DNA of 64,000 nt from an uncultured Sphingobacteriales bacterium (GTDB lineage Bacteria > Bacteroidota > Bacteroidia > Chitinophagales > Chitinophagaceae). The position numbers and the translations under genes were made by a program. The DNA lies in NCBI GenBank assembly GCA_946479435.1, contig CAMLFX010000002.1, positions 1-64,000 on the forward strand, given 5' to 3'. Numbering within the stretch: the stretch's first letter is position 1; the number at the start of each line of letters is the position of its first letter. The notes under the pieces are model-generated. The model was not told the origin of the DNA, ran no database searches, and was given only the letters and a program-made list of their open reading frames with translations. Positions 20,106 through 29,112 of this stretch are shown here, in pieces.

Positions 20106-20347
20106 ATACAGTGATGATACGTTTAGAAAAGCAGATGTAAGGATTGAAACTGAGCCTTGTGTTAGGAGTTGGAAAAATAACAGGTGCACTAAACGTAGCT
20201 ACTGAAGGTACACTATTTAAACAACATATAGTGCCTGGCATTTAATTGTAGTAGCATTCCTGAAATCAACTGCGACCTGTAACCTGATTATCATCCAAAG
20301 CCTTTCCCACCCATTTAAAAAAAATAGTGGGGTTAGTCTTTAGATGC

Positions 20348-21100
20348 CTAGCGTGCTATAAGACCACCGTCAATCACCAGTTCTGCACCAGTCATGTAAC
20401 TAGATTCATCAGAGGCGAGAAACAAAGCGCCATTAGCAATTTCTACAGACTGCCCTATTCTTCCTAAAGGACACATATTGCGAATGATCTCCTGACTTTC
20501 CGGCACAGAAGCCAGAAATTCGGTCATAGGCGTGAGTACGCCGCCTGGATGAATCGAATTCACACGTATATTATATTTGGCAAATTCCACTGCTTGATCT
20601 TTGGCCAACAGTCTCAACCCACCTTTAGAAGCCGTGTAAGCCGGCCCATTGCCGCCTACCATCCCAGCTATGGATGCGATATGAATAACGGAACCACCAT
20701 TTGCCTGCCGCATATATGGCAAACAAACCTGCGATCCAATAAATGGCCCGGTTAGGTTAATAGCGATAACTTTTTGCCATTGCTCATCCGTAGTAGTTTC
20801 AGTCGTGGCTCCGGGTGGATAGATGCCTGCATTGTTGACCAATATATCTATCTTTCCAAAGCGTTTTACAGCAAAGGCTGCTACTGCTTCCCAATCCTTA
20901 CGGGAAGTGACATCATGCACCATATAGTCAATTTCAAGACCCTGCTCTTGCGCCAATCGTACCCATTGTTTCAGCTTGTCTTCCTGGAGATCGGTAGCAA
21001 TAACACGGGCACCTTCGCTGGCGAACAACCGTGCTTCTTCTGCACCCATTCCGCCGGCGGCTCCGGTTATAATAGCTACTTTATTGCTTAGTCTGTACAT
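20348..21100 (-). CDS. Short-chain dehydrogenase/reductase
   Basis: 250 residues, classical SDR. Cofactor loop TGAAGGMGAEEARLFASEGA, D at ATD after beta-2 (NAD preference), NNAG at 88-91, and the catalytic S-Y-K as IASIAG / YTASKGG. Close in build to glucose 1-dehydrogenase or 3-alpha-hydroxysteroid-type enzymes; the substrate cannot be told. It is a single gene under the tandem Crp-type promoter at 21117-21182, hence co-regulated with the oxidase and stress genes. Confidence 0.92.
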   Translation of the reverse strand: MYRLSNKVAIITGAAGGMGAEEARLFASEGARVIATDLQEDKLKQWVRLAQEQGLEIDYMVHDVTSRKDWEAVAAFAVKRFGKIDILVNNAGIYPPGATTETTTDEQWQKVIAINLTGPFIGSQVCLPYMRQANGGSVIHIASIAGMVGGNGPAYTASKGGLRLLAKDQAVEFAKYNIRVNSIHPGGVLTPMTEFLASVPESQEIIRNMCPLGRIGQSVEIANGALFLASDESSYMTGAELVIDGGLIAR

Positions 21101-21116
21101 ATTATTTCATTTAGAA

Positions 21117-21182
21117 CAAACCTACAATAGGCGCATCTGAGGAAAGATGATCATAATTTACACCTTAAATGACTTTGGTCAT
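21117..21182 (-). promoter_or_regulatory. Tandem Crp-type promoter of the SDR gene
   Basis: Minus strand: site 1 TGACCAAAGTCA (21181-21170), site 2 AAATTATGATCA (21159-21148, only the right half conserved), box TAGGTTTG (21124-21117). Spacing 22 bp and 57 bp as in the other members. No TTG is needed at -33, as expected of an activator-dependent promoter. Confidence 0.75.
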
Positions 21183-21193
21183 ATACGGTATAG

Positions 21194-22429
21194 CTACAAC
21201 ACTATATTTGCAGACATGTCTGCTACTAGAGCCTGAAGGTGTACTATTTCAACATGATCCATAACAACCACCTTATACCATGTAGGCGCATAATGATCGT
21301 CCGGTACAAGCCCATGCGCCTGCGCTATTCCTTTGTCTATAAACGCTGCTTTAATAGCAATGATGTTCATACCAGGTTGTCGGAAATATGGGATCTGCAT
21401 TTTCATAAGTTGTCCGCAGAGCCAGTCAGTTCGGTAGAGAAGTTTGTTTATTTTCTCCAGCCATCCGTGCGGCCCGTAGGTCATCAAAATCATCCAGATA
21501 GCCACTGCGTTAGCCCCGGACCTACTACCACTAAGCGTTGAATCTGCACCATTAACATAGCTGGCCATAGCGGTATGTACGTAGTCCATAAGTCCTTTTT
21601 TGCAAAGAAATATTCCGGTTCCATAAGGTGCCTGTAGCATTTTATGCGCATCCAATGTTATCGAACTAACATGAGGATGAAGGAAGTTTATAGCATTAGC
21701 CTCGATGCTAAACGGATAAATAAACCCACCAAATGCAGCATCGAGATGCATTTTGAACACAATCTTATGTTTCAGCATTGTTAGTGCATAGGTGTCGGGA
21801 TCGTCCATGCTGCCGAACATAGTTGTACCGGCGTTGGCAATGATGATAAAATACCGGATACCTTTTGAAAGCGCTTTCTTAACTAGTTCATCTAATATTT
21901 CAGGGTCAAGCACGCGGGTACGGGGCGATACTTTTGCCTGATATAATGAAAGATGCAGCAAATCTGCCGCTTTTGCAACCGAGTAATGTGTATCCTCAGA
22001 GCAGAGTATGGCGATCTGGTCATGGGTGGCCTTGTGTTCCTTCATAAACAGGTTACGATATATCCATACGGCCTGGATATTAGCTTCGGTTCCACCAGCT
22101 GTTACATATCCGTCACAGCTTTCTTCCTGTGCCTTGAATACATCCACGCTTAATAACGAGATGAGTTCCCGTTCCAGTTCTTGGGTGCCTTTAAAAAAAT
22201 GTTCAGATGTTCCTGATGTGTGATAGCCGATATGATTCGGATTTTGTATATAGGTTCTCAGCAGTGGTGCATCAGAGAGAAAGCTGGCCTGGTCGTAAAA
22301 AACAAGGGGATCAAGCCGGGAAGCTGGAATACCCAACGAAAGGCTTTGTTTGTAGTCGATGTTATCTTTGAGCGCCTGTGTTATCCGCTCGTCCTGAGCT
22401 GCTGCCGACAATTTTCTCCAATATTTCAT
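21194..22429 (-). CDS. PLP-dependent amino-acid decarboxylase (group II type)
   Basis: 411 residues. The PLP lysine is K263 in LDAHKMLQAPYG; D230 in HLDAAFGGF holds the pyridine nitrogen; H148 (EDTHYS) stacks on the ring. The fold and motifs place it with histidine, aspartate/glutamate and aromatic decarboxylases. The substrate cannot be read from sequence. Decarboxylases of this kind use protons and can support acid or fermentative survival, which would fit its regulated promoter at 22449-22513. Single gene. Confidence 0.88.
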   Translation of the reverse strand: MKYWRKLSAAAQDERITQALKDNIDYKQSLSLGIPASRLDPLVFYDQASFLSDAPLLRTYIQNPNHIGYHTSGTSEHFFKGTQELERELISLLSVDVFKAQEESCDGYVTAGGTEANIQAVWIYRNLFMKEHKATHDQIAILCSEDTHYSVAKAADLLHLSLYQAKVSPRTRVLDPEILDELVKKALSKGIRYFIIIANAGTTMFGSMDDPDTYALTMLKHKIVFKMHLDAAFGGFIYPFSIEANAINFLHPHVSSITLDAHKMLQAPYGTGIFLCKKGLMDYVHTAMASYVNGADSTLSGSRSGANAVAIWMILMTYGPHGWLEKINKLLYRTDWLCGQLMKMQIPYFRQPGMNIIAIKAAFIDKGIAQAHGLVPDDHYAPTWYKVVVMDHVEIVHLQALVADMSANIVL

Positions 22430-22448
22430 ATTGTGTCAGATAGAATGG

Positions 22449-22513
22449 CAAAAGTATCTGATAGCCAATACGGTGCACTGATTTTGCTCATTATTGGGGT
22501 TGACTTTCGTCAT
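22449..22513 (-). promoter_or_regulatory. Tandem Crp-type promoter of the decarboxylase gene
   Basis: Minus strand: site 1 TGACGAAAGTCA (22512-22501), site 2 TGAGCAAAATCA (22490-22479), box TACTTTTG (22456-22449). The box is 1 bp closer than in most members; both sites have intact half-sites. Confidence 0.75.
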
Positions 22514-22556
22514 TATGGAGTCGTAGGCACATAGTATTTAAGCGTTAGCGTAAGTA

Positions 22557-23615
22557 TCATTTAAGCTCGTTTCTTGAGAGCAGCCAATGTAAAGGAGCTA
22601 AAGAAGGAACGTAACCGCTGATAATCTTCAGCATCGCTACAAAGGGGATGAACAGGATCATGCCGGAAACGCCCCAAAGAATACCGCCTGCAATAATAGC
22701 TACCAATGTAGCCCAGGTGCTTACATTAAGTTGTGCGCCTACCACTTTCGGAAAAATGATATTCCCCTCCAAATATTGTACAAAGGTAAAGACTGCAATT
22801 ACGGCTATTGGTAACCATGGTGTCCCAGTGCTGATAAATGCCAGAGACACCGGTAGCGCCGCGCTGACTATGATCCCGATGTATGGAATAATCGTCATGA
22901 TAGCCGTCAGCATACCAAAGAGAATCGCATGCTCCAAACCCAACCCTAACAAGCCAATGCTGTTTAATATCCCTACAATCAGATATACAAGCACCATACC
23001 TTTGATATAGCGGTGGTAGGTAAGAACCAACTCTTGCAGTGCGGGAGCGATGTTATCCTTTTTATCTGGAAGCAACTTGTATATAAACTGTACAAATACC
23101 TTTCTGTGGTAGAGGAATAGCGCAGCATAGATGGGAATAAGAAACAGCGAGAAGAGGGTTCCCGCAACGGCGCTGATAGTCAGTTGCAGCCAGCTACCAA
23201 TATGGTCGGCGCCACTCTCCAGACTGCGTTGCAGCCATTGTTGCTGAGTCTCCTGTGGCAACGACCATTCCGATGCCAGCCATGTACTGAAAGACCCCGT
23301 TAGTGGTTTCAACTTTGCAGCAAGCATTGGGATATCCTGGCGAAAAACTGCGAGTTGCCATCCAAGTAGCAGCACCAGCGCTGCGAACAGTAGTACTACA
23401 AAAGATAAAGTAAGCAAAATGGCCAAATTGCGGGAACAACCTTTTCTTTCCAGCCAACGGCAAGGTGGGAACATAACGATGGCGATCAACAGGCCGTAGC
23501 TCATTGGGATAAAAAGACTTTGCCCAAAATAAAGAATAGCCATCAATGCCAGGAAGGCTATGATATATAGAGCGGTATTTTGCGCCTTTCCTAAAGTTTC
23601 GAGTTTAGGTATCAT
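22557..23615 (-). CDS. AI-2E/PerM family membrane transporter
   Basis: 352 residues with about eight membrane segments: two pairs at the N-terminus, a soluble middle (about 85-150), then the conserved YIKGMVLVYLIVGILNSIG and IPYIGIIVSAALPV of the AI-2E exporter family (PF01594). Members export autoinducer-2 or act as Na+/H+ antiporters; the role here is open. The ATG at 23615 is 4 nt after a weak -7 box with two Crp-type sites upstream. Confidence 0.9.
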   Translation of the reverse strand: MIPKLETLGKAQNTALYIIAFLALMAILYFGQSLFIPMSYGLLIAIVMFPPCRWLERKGCSRNLAILLTLSFVVLLFAALVLLLGWQLAVFRQDIPMLAAKLKPLTGSFSTWLASEWSLPQETQQQWLQRSLESGADHIGSWLQLTISAVAGTLFSLFLIPIYAALFLYHRKVFVQFIYKLLPDKKDNIAPALQELVLTYHRYIKGMVLVYLIVGILNSIGLLGLGLEHAILFGMLTAIMTIIPYIGIIVSAALPVSLAFISTGTPWLPIAVIAVFTFVQYLEGNIIFPKVVGAQLNVSTWATLVAIIAGGILWGVSGMILFIPFVAMLKIISGYVPSLAPLHWLLSRNELK

Positions 23616-23619
23616 AGTG

Positions 23620-23685
23620 TAATAATAGTTTGTTTATAGAGGCTGGCCGATGACGCCGGTAAGCAGATAGTGTGACATTTATCAG
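23620..23685 (-). promoter_or_regulatory. Tandem Crp-type promoter of the AI-2E gene
   Basis: Minus strand: site 1 TGATAAATGTCA (23684-23673), site 2 TTACCGGCGTCA (23662-23651), box TATTATTA (23627-23620), the weakest box of the set. The first TGA of site 1 is the stop codon of the upstream secreted protein gene. Spacing is exactly that of the other members. Confidence 0.55.
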
Positions 23686-24416
23686 TGTGTCGGTCTATCG
23701 CGGTAGTAGCGATACCTGCAGAATTCCAGAATGGGCTTTGAATCATTATCACGAATGCTTTGAAGGGGATTACCACAGTCGTCCTGAACAAGAATGACTG
23801 TGGAGTGGATAAAAGACAAATGTTTTTGATAGTCTGATGTTGTCATTAATATAGTATCCTGACGGTAGGCATAGGTCGTTAGTAATATTTTAGCAGAGGT
23901 ATCACTTCCGGCCTCATAGGTTTGCAATAACTGGCCTTGTTCATTGAACCTGTAGCCATAAGATAATGTTGGTTTTGCATGAAAACTTCCTAACCTGCTA
24001 TCGTACGGAAACAAGTACTGAACATAATACAATGGCTCTATCCATCGGATCTGTTGTATGTCCCTTTTATAACCGTTGCGATCACAAACAATAGAGAGTA
24101 GTTTATCGTCATCGTATCGATACGTCCAGTTTAAGATGACCATGTCTCGGTAATACTCAGTTACATGCGTGTAGTAACCACGAGTGTTGAAAGATTCAAT
24201 TTTGGTGTATAAAAGAGAGTCTGCTGCCCAACCCTTGCCGGTATTGGTGGCAGTATAATATTCGGTTGTAATCTCTTCCACGTCGTTGTATATACCACGT
24301 TTAAGTAAATCCGGTATTTCATCAAAGGACACACAATGTTGTGCTGAAGCAGCACTTGTGATCAACTGGGTCACCAAGATTAATACTATCCACTTCAAGC
24401 CAGTGTTGTGATTCAT
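23682..24416 (-). CDS. Secreted hypothetical protein
   Basis: 244 residues. Signal peptide (KWIVLILVTQLITSAASAQ), then short strands rich in Tyr and Asp with no known domain (ITTEYYTATNTGKGWAADSL, FRYRYYRD-like C-terminus). Similar in style to 1241-2176 and probably exported to the periplasm or surface. It may be read from the regulated promoter at 24589-24654 with a leader of about 165 nt, or from an unseen promoter nearer its start. Confidence 0.65.
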   Translation of the reverse strand: MNHNTGLKWIVLILVTQLITSAASAQHCVSFDEIPDLLKRGIYNDVEEITTEYYTATNTGKGWAADSLLYTKIESFNTRGYYTHVTEYYRDMVILNWTYRYDDDKLLSIVCDRNGYKRDIQQIRWIEPLYYVQYLFPYDSRLGSFHAKPTLSYGYRFNEQGQLLQTYEAGSDTSAKILLTTYAYRQDTILMTTSDYQKHLSFIHSTVILVQDDCGNPLQSIRDNDSKPILEFCRYRYYRDRPTH

Positions 24417-24500
24417 TTATATTTTGTTCTTTTTGTGTTAGTTTATGTCAGCGAGTCGCGCTACAGATAGCACAACTTTGCTGCGCCTTTGATGAAAGAT

Positions 24501-24584
24501 TTAGACAAGGTCTCCGGTAATGTTTAAAACTGCTGCTGTATCCATTTGTTTTAAGGCACAATCAGAATTATTGATTTTTTGCAT
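24501..24584 (-). other. 27-codon ORF directly after a regulated promoter
   Basis: ATG 4 nt after the TAGTTTTG box; peptide MQKINNSDCALKQMDTAAVL and seven more residues, then TAA. The ATG-to-box distance is the same as for the leaderless genes at 26049, 59692 and 23615, which is the only support. It could be a small protein, a leader peptide, or part of the 5' untranslated region of the 24416 gene. Confidence 0.25.
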
Positions 24585-24588
24585 ACCA

Positions 24589-24654
24589 CAAAACTACTTT
24601 TGAAGCTAAGCAAGGGCACTGACAGCGGATAGTTGCCTTGCTGACTTTGGTCAC
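24589..24654 (-). promoter_or_regulatory. Tandem Crp-type promoter without an obvious adjacent gene
   Basis: Minus strand: site 1 TGACCAAAGTCA (24653-24642), site 2 TATCCGCTGTCA (24631-24620), box TAGTTTTG (24596-24589). Spacing is the regulon standard. The next annotated gene starts 172 bp further on, leaving room for a small ORF or RNA. Confidence 0.7.
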
Positions 24655-24666
24655 CTTGTTTGTGGA

Positions 24667-25944
24667 TTAGCTGCCAAAACGCTCCTGGTAAGCACGCTCC
24701 AATGACTCCCGGTGTTGGGGATCAGCAATGCTGATTAGTAGCTTAGCCCGTTGGTCCATATTCTTACCATAGAGATTGACTGTGCCATGCTCGGTTACTA
24801 CATAGTGCACATGACCACGGGTGGTGACTACACCTGCGCCAAGCTTAAGCATGGGTACAATCCGCGAGATACCTTTGGTTGTTACAGAAGGCATTGCAAT
24901 AATTGGTTTACCACCTTCGGAAAGAGAGGCACCCCGCATATAGTCCATCTGGCCGCCGATACCTGAATATTGATAGGTACCAATAGAATCAGCGCATATT
25001 TGCCCTGTCAGGTCTATTTCGATAGCACTATTGATGGCTACAACTTTCGGGTTTCGGCGTATAACAGCTGTGTCATTAACGAAAGCGACATCCATAAAAG
25101 CTATCGAAGCGTTATCGTGCACAAAATCATATACTTTGCGAGTGCCCAAAACGAAGGTGGTTACGATCTTGCCTGGCCTTACTTTTTTATATTCATTGGT
25201 TACCACTCCTGCTTCCACCAATGGTATCAAACCATCAGAGAACATCTCTGTGTGGATGCCAAGCCCCCTATGTGTGGACAAATTATGCAGTACAGCGTCG
25301 GGTATAGCGCCGATACCCATTTGCAATGTAGAACCATCATCAATGAGGGAAGCGACATGCCAGCCAATTTTTACCGAACGGGTGTCCAGATGTTGGGCGT
25401 AATTAATCTCAGGTAGCTGCTGTTCCTCCCATACCATAGCAGTGAACCGGGATATGTGTACCTGACCATCGCCATGGGTACGTGGCATGAGAGGGTTCAC
25501 TTGCGCGATAATAATTCCGGCTGATCTCACAGCGCTAATGGCGGCATCTACCGAGGTGCCTAAGGAGCAGTAGCCATGAGCATCTGGTGGTGATACATGA
25601 ACCATGGCGACGTCCAATGGCAGTACGCCCTGTTCGAACATCCGGGGTATCTCGCTAAGGAATACAGGTACATAGTCCCCTGCTGTGCCGTTAACCCAGC
25701 CACGTACATTTTCGGAAACAAATAAGGAATTCAGGCGAAAGCTTCGAAGCACCTCGGGGCGGTCCCAATCCAGGTGACCCTGCAAACTAATGGAAACCAG
25801 TTCAACGTCCACTAGCTCCCCTGCCCTCTCGAGCATAGCTGTCACCAATGCCAATGGTGTTGCGGCACTGCCATGTATAAAAACACGACTGTGGCTCGTC
25901 AGATGGGCTACTGCCTGTTGCGCAGTCACATAGGTGTTGTTCAT
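24667..25944 (-). CDS. Acetyl-CoA hydrolase/CoA-transferase family protein
   Basis: 425 residues of the two-domain CoA-transferase family I. The catalytic Glu is E233 in GLGIHTEMFSDG, preceded by the CoA-site loop MGIGAIPDAVL. Such enzymes swap CoA between acetyl-CoA and acids such as succinate, 4-hydroxybutyrate or propionate, or hydrolyse acetyl-CoA; acetate overflow under low oxygen is the likely context. The start at 25944 (MNNTYVTAQQAVAHL) is 5 nt after the -7 box. Divergent from 26049 and sharing both operator sites with it. Confidence 0.9.
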   Translation of the reverse strand: MNNTYVTAQQAVAHLTSHSRVFIHGSAATPLALVTAMLERAGELVDVELVSISLQGHLDWDRPEVLRSFRLNSLFVSENVRGWVNGTAGDYVPVFLSEIPRMFEQGVLPLDVAMVHVSPPDAHGYCSLGTSVDAAISAVRSAGIIIAQVNPLMPRTHGDGQVHISRFTAMVWEEQQLPEINYAQHLDTRSVKIGWHVASLIDDGSTLQMGIGAIPDAVLHNLSTHRGLGIHTEMFSDGLIPLVEAGVVTNEYKKVRPGKIVTTFVLGTRKVYDFVHDNASIAFMDVAFVNDTAVIRRNPKVVAINSAIEIDLTGQICADSIGTYQYSGIGGQMDYMRGASLSEGGKPIIAMPSVTTKGISRIVPMLKLGAGVVTTRGHVHYVVTEHGTVNLYGKNMDQRAKLLISIADPQHRESLERAYQERFGS

Positions 25945-25949
25945 AATTA

Positions 25950-26044
25950 CAAAAGTACAAAGAGGTATTGTTGGAAGCATGACCAAAATCATTTGATGGT
26001 TGGTGGTTGGTCATACCTGACAATAGAAGGTCATAATAATTTCG
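25950..26044. promoter_or_regulatory. Bidirectional tandem Crp-type promoter
   Basis: Site A TGACCAAAATCA (25980-25991) and site B GGTGGTTGGTCA (26002-26013) are 22 bp apart. Rightward, A is the -63 site and B the -41 site for TAATTTCG (26037-26044) and the gene at 26049. Leftward the roles swap: B is -63 and A is -41 for TACTTTTG (25957-25950) and the gene at 25944. Both ATGs are 4-5 nt past their boxes. Confidence 0.75.
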
Positions 26045-26048
26045 TTGT

Positions 26049-26600
26049 ATGAAGACTAGCCATTTGCAATACGATACACTTTCCCTTCAGGAGTTATCGG
26101 AAACATTGCACCTGAATTATTATGATATTTTGTCGGCAATGGCTACGCAAGCTATGGTACGCCTGCAGGAATTGAAAATGACAGATATACACCAGACAAC
26201 GCGGCAATATACTGATATCTGTGAGGAAGTACTGGCCTGTATTTACCAATACCTGCATGAATGCAGGCAAGAATTGCTCCCATACTTGAAGGAGTTGCAC
26301 GAGAAGGATGTAAGTGGACATAATTGTAGTACCTGTCAGGGTGGATGTGATATTCGTCATCAGTCTCATCTGATGCATCTGGAGCAGTCTCACACGCAGC
26401 TGCATAAGCTGCTATATGAGCTGCAGTCAGCGGCTTTACCTTTATATAGCAATCTCGCCTTCCCCGCTATCTACCGTAACCTTCGCGATGAGATGCTTCT
26501 GATTGACACAATCTTGCGTGAGCTTTTTCATATTGAGGAGGCTAATATGATACCGAAGATTCTGCAATCGCAGAAAAAGATTAATGTTTATGAGTATTGA
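26049..26600 (+). CDS. His/Cys-rich helical protein, possibly hemerythrin-like
   Basis: 183 residues, all helical by composition. His and acidic residues fall at helix-like spacing (H70, H84, H104, H107, H110, H115, H119, H161 with E163-E164), and a Cys motif CSTCQGGC lies at 93-100. This resembles hemerythrin/RIC-type di-iron helical bundles but I cannot confirm the exact ligand set. Its 3' end overlaps ccoI by 17 bp, so it is co-translated with a copper ATPase for cbb3 oxidase. An O2, NO or metal role is inferred from that context only. Confidence 0.75.
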   Translation: MKTSHLQYDTLSLQELSETLHLNYYDILSAMATQAMVRLQELKMTDIHQTTRQYTDICEEVLACIYQYLHECRQELLPYLKELHEKDVSGHNCSTCQGGCDIRHQSHLMHLEQSHTQLHKLLYELQSAALPLYSNLAFPAIYRNLRDEMLLIDTILRELFHIEEANMIPKILQSQKKINVYEY

Positions 26601-29028
26601 GACAATGTACGAGGCTACGAAGAAAAAAACGGTGAAGTCTGTACAGACAAATTGTTATCACTGCGGCACTGTTTGTATCCAAACCCGGATCCATTATGAG
26701 GAAAAGGTGTTCTGCTGTGAAGGCTGTAAACTTGTTTATGAGCTGCTGGAACATAATGGCATGTGTAACTTTTATGAGCTACAGTCGCATCCTGGGCTGA
26801 GCCAGGTAAAAGCAGTCCGCCAGGATAAATATAGTTACCTCGACAATCCGGCTATTGCCAAACCATTGTATCATTTCGATGATGGTAAGCAGGCTTCCGT
26901 TACTTTCTTCATTCCGGCTATTCACTGTAGTTCCTGTATGTGGTTACTTGAACACCTTTACAAGATCAACCCCGCTATTATTGATAGTCGTATCCAGTTT
27001 GCTGACAAAAAGGTTACCATACGTTTTATGCATAGCGGCATCACCCTTCGAGAGGTTGTTGAGATGCTAGCCACTATTGGCTATGAACCGCTGATTACAT
27101 TAGACGATAATAGTGCAAAAGCATCAGTCGGAATCGATAAAAGCCGGTTATACAAACTGGGGGTGGCAGGTTTTTGCTTTGGCAATATCATGCTGATGAG
27201 CTTTCCGGAATATCTATCCGGCGCGCAAGGACTGGAGCACCAGTATGCACTGTTGTTTCGGGTGCTTAACCTGATCTTGTCGATTCCTGTGGTTTTCTAC
27301 GCTGCAGGAGAATTTTTCACCAATGCCTTGGCCGGGCTACGGCAAAAGGTGCTTAACATTGATGCCCCCATTGCACTGGCAATACTAATCACTTATAGCA
27401 GGAGCATCTACGAGATAATTTCCGGAAACGGCGGTGGTTATCTCGACAGTATGAGTGGGATTGTATTTTTCATGCTGGTTGGCCGTGTAGTTCAGGATCG
27501 GGTTTATCGCAACTTGACCTTCCACCGCGATTACCGGGCTTATTTCCCGATGGCGGCAACAGTGGTGGATAACGGGCATACATACAGCAAGGCTATCACG
27601 GAACTTGAACGTGGGGATATTGTAAGGGTCTATCATCAGGAAATCATACCGGCGGACGGCATCCTTACAACTGGCAATGCACATATCGATTATAGTTTTG
27701 TAACAGGCGAGAATGAACCTGTAGCCGTAGTACCAGGTGAACGATTATTTGCCGGCGGACGGCAAACTGGAGAGTTACTGACCATGGAGGTGAGCAAACC
27801 CGTTAATTCCAGCTACCTCACCTCTCTTTGGAATCATGGCAGTTTTTCTAGGGATAAACAGGCAGTAAATGAGAAGAAAAGTGTGATTCATTTGCTTAGC
27901 AAATATTTCAGCCTGGTACTCTTCAGCCTTGCCGCACTGACGGCATTATACTGGTGGAGGTATAATCCTGCCATGATCCTGCCAAGCGTATCTGCGATGC
28001 TAATTGTGGCATGTCCGTGTGCTTTGTTACTTACTGCTACTTATACTAACGGCAACCTTCTGCGTATCTTCTCCGACAATGGACTTTACTTACGTGATGC
28101 TACTGTTATTGAACAACTGAGCAGTATTCAGGAGTTGGTTTTCGACAAAACGGGCACCTTGACTGTAAGTGGGAACCACTGCCGGCAGTATGGTGCTACT
28201 TTTGATGAAGCCACATTACAGCTTATCTATAACGTAGCCTGCGCCAGCAACCATCCGAAAAGCCGGCAATTGACAATGTTTACGGGCAATTGGCCGAAGC
28301 TGGTACTCCAGCACTGGAAAGAGCAACCCGGTAAAGGTATTACCGCTTGTTATGAAAACCATCAGGTCCGGATCGGCAGTGCTGACTGGGTAGGTGTAGC
28401 GGGCGATGCTGAAGTTTATATAAGGATTGATGACCAGATAACTGGTCTAAGCTGGGAACCGGAGTTGAGAAATGGTGCAGCTGAAATGTTATATGCATTG
28501 AAAAAAGATTACCATCTTTCTTTGCTCAGCGGGGACAACAATCGGCATGCGTCTTTCCTTAAACCCCTGTTTGACGGCGGTAAACTGTTGTTCTATCAGC
28601 AGCCGGCAGATAAGCTACATTACATTGCCAACCGCCAGGGGCGCGGTTATAAAGTGGCAATGATAGGCGACGGACTTAACGATGCAGGTGCCTTGCAGCA
28701 AAGTGACGTGGGCATTACCTTGGCGGATGATATCAATAATTTCAGTCCAGCTTGCGACGCGATATTAAGTGCTGAACAGCTAACATTGCTGCCAGCACTG
28801 CTTCAACTAGCGCGACAAAGCAAGGTCATCATTCGGTTGAGCTTTATTATATCAATATTATACAATATCGCAGGTCTCGGTCTTTCTATGCAAGGATTGA
28901 TGAATCCTATGATCGCGGCTATCCTTATGCCAGCCAGCACGTTAACTATTGTATTGATCACCACAGGTGCCAGCAACCTCCTGGCTACGCGGTTGGGATT
29001 ACAATGGCGGAAAAAAATACAGGAATGA
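26584..29028 (+). CDS. ccoI: Copper-translocating P-type ATPase for cbb3 oxidase (CcoI/FixI)
   Basis: 814 residues. N-terminal Cys-rich domain (CYHCGTVC and FCCEGCKLVYELL), typical of CcoI, then a heavy-metal domain with CSSC near 119, eight membrane segments with the CPC copper site in IVACPCALLL, the phosphorylated Asp in VFDKTGTLT, and GDGLNDAGAL. It moves Cu into the oxidase assembly route. It overlaps the upstream gene and precedes ccoS by 84 bp, where a regulated promoter starts on its stop codon. Confidence 0.95.
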   Translation: MFMSIETMYEATKKKTVKSVQTNCYHCGTVCIQTRIHYEEKVFCCEGCKLVYELLEHNGMCNFYELQSHPGLSQVKAVRQDKYSYLDNPAIAKPLYHFDDGKQASVTFFIPAIHCSSCMWLLEHLYKINPAIIDSRIQFADKKVTIRFMHSGITLREVVEMLATIGYEPLITLDDNSAKASVGIDKSRLYKLGVAGFCFGNIMLMSFPEYLSGAQGLEHQYALLFRVLNLILSIPVVFYAAGEFFTNALAGLRQKVLNIDAPIALAILITYSRSIYEIISGNGGGYLDSMSGIVFFMLVGRVVQDRVYRNLTFHRDYRAYFPMAATVVDNGHTYSKAITELERGDIVRVYHQEIIPADGILTTGNAHIDYSFVTGENEPVAVVPGERLFAGGRQTGELLTMEVSKPVNSSYLTSLWNHGSFSRDKQAVNEKKSVIHLLSKYFSLVLFSLAALTALYWWRYNPAMILPSVSAMLIVACPCALLLTATYTNGNLLRIFSDNGLYLRDATVIEQLSSIQELVFDKTGTLTVSGNHCRQYGATFDEATLQLIYNVACASNHPKSRQLTMFTGNWPKLVLQHWKEQPGKGITACYENHQVRIGSADWVGVAGDAEVYIRIDDQITGLSWEPELRNGAAEMLYALKKDYHLSLLSGDNNRHASFLKPLFDGGKLLFYQQPADKLHYIANRQGRGYKVAMIGDGLNDAGALQQSDVGITLADDINNFSPACDAILSAEQLTLLPALLQLARQSKVIIRLSFIISILYNIAGLGLSMQGLMNPMIAAILMPASTLTIVLITTGASNLLATRLGLQWRKKIQE

Positions 29029-29090
29029 CCATAATCAGTTTTTGAACCAATAACGGTCATAGCGGGAGCCAAACGGCGATTTTAGTTTTG
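29025..29090 (+). promoter_or_regulatory. Tandem Crp-type promoter of the cbb3 oxidase operon
   Basis: Site 1 TGACCATAATCA (29026-29037), whose first TGA is the ccoI stop codon; site 2 CAATAACGGTCA (29048-29059); box TAGTTTTG (29083-29090). The ccoS ATG is 22 bp after the box. The operator pair closely resembles the one driving 26049, so both halves of the oxidase locus are under the same control. Confidence 0.78.
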
Positions 29091-29112
29091 TTCCATCATT
29101 CCAAACAGCACA

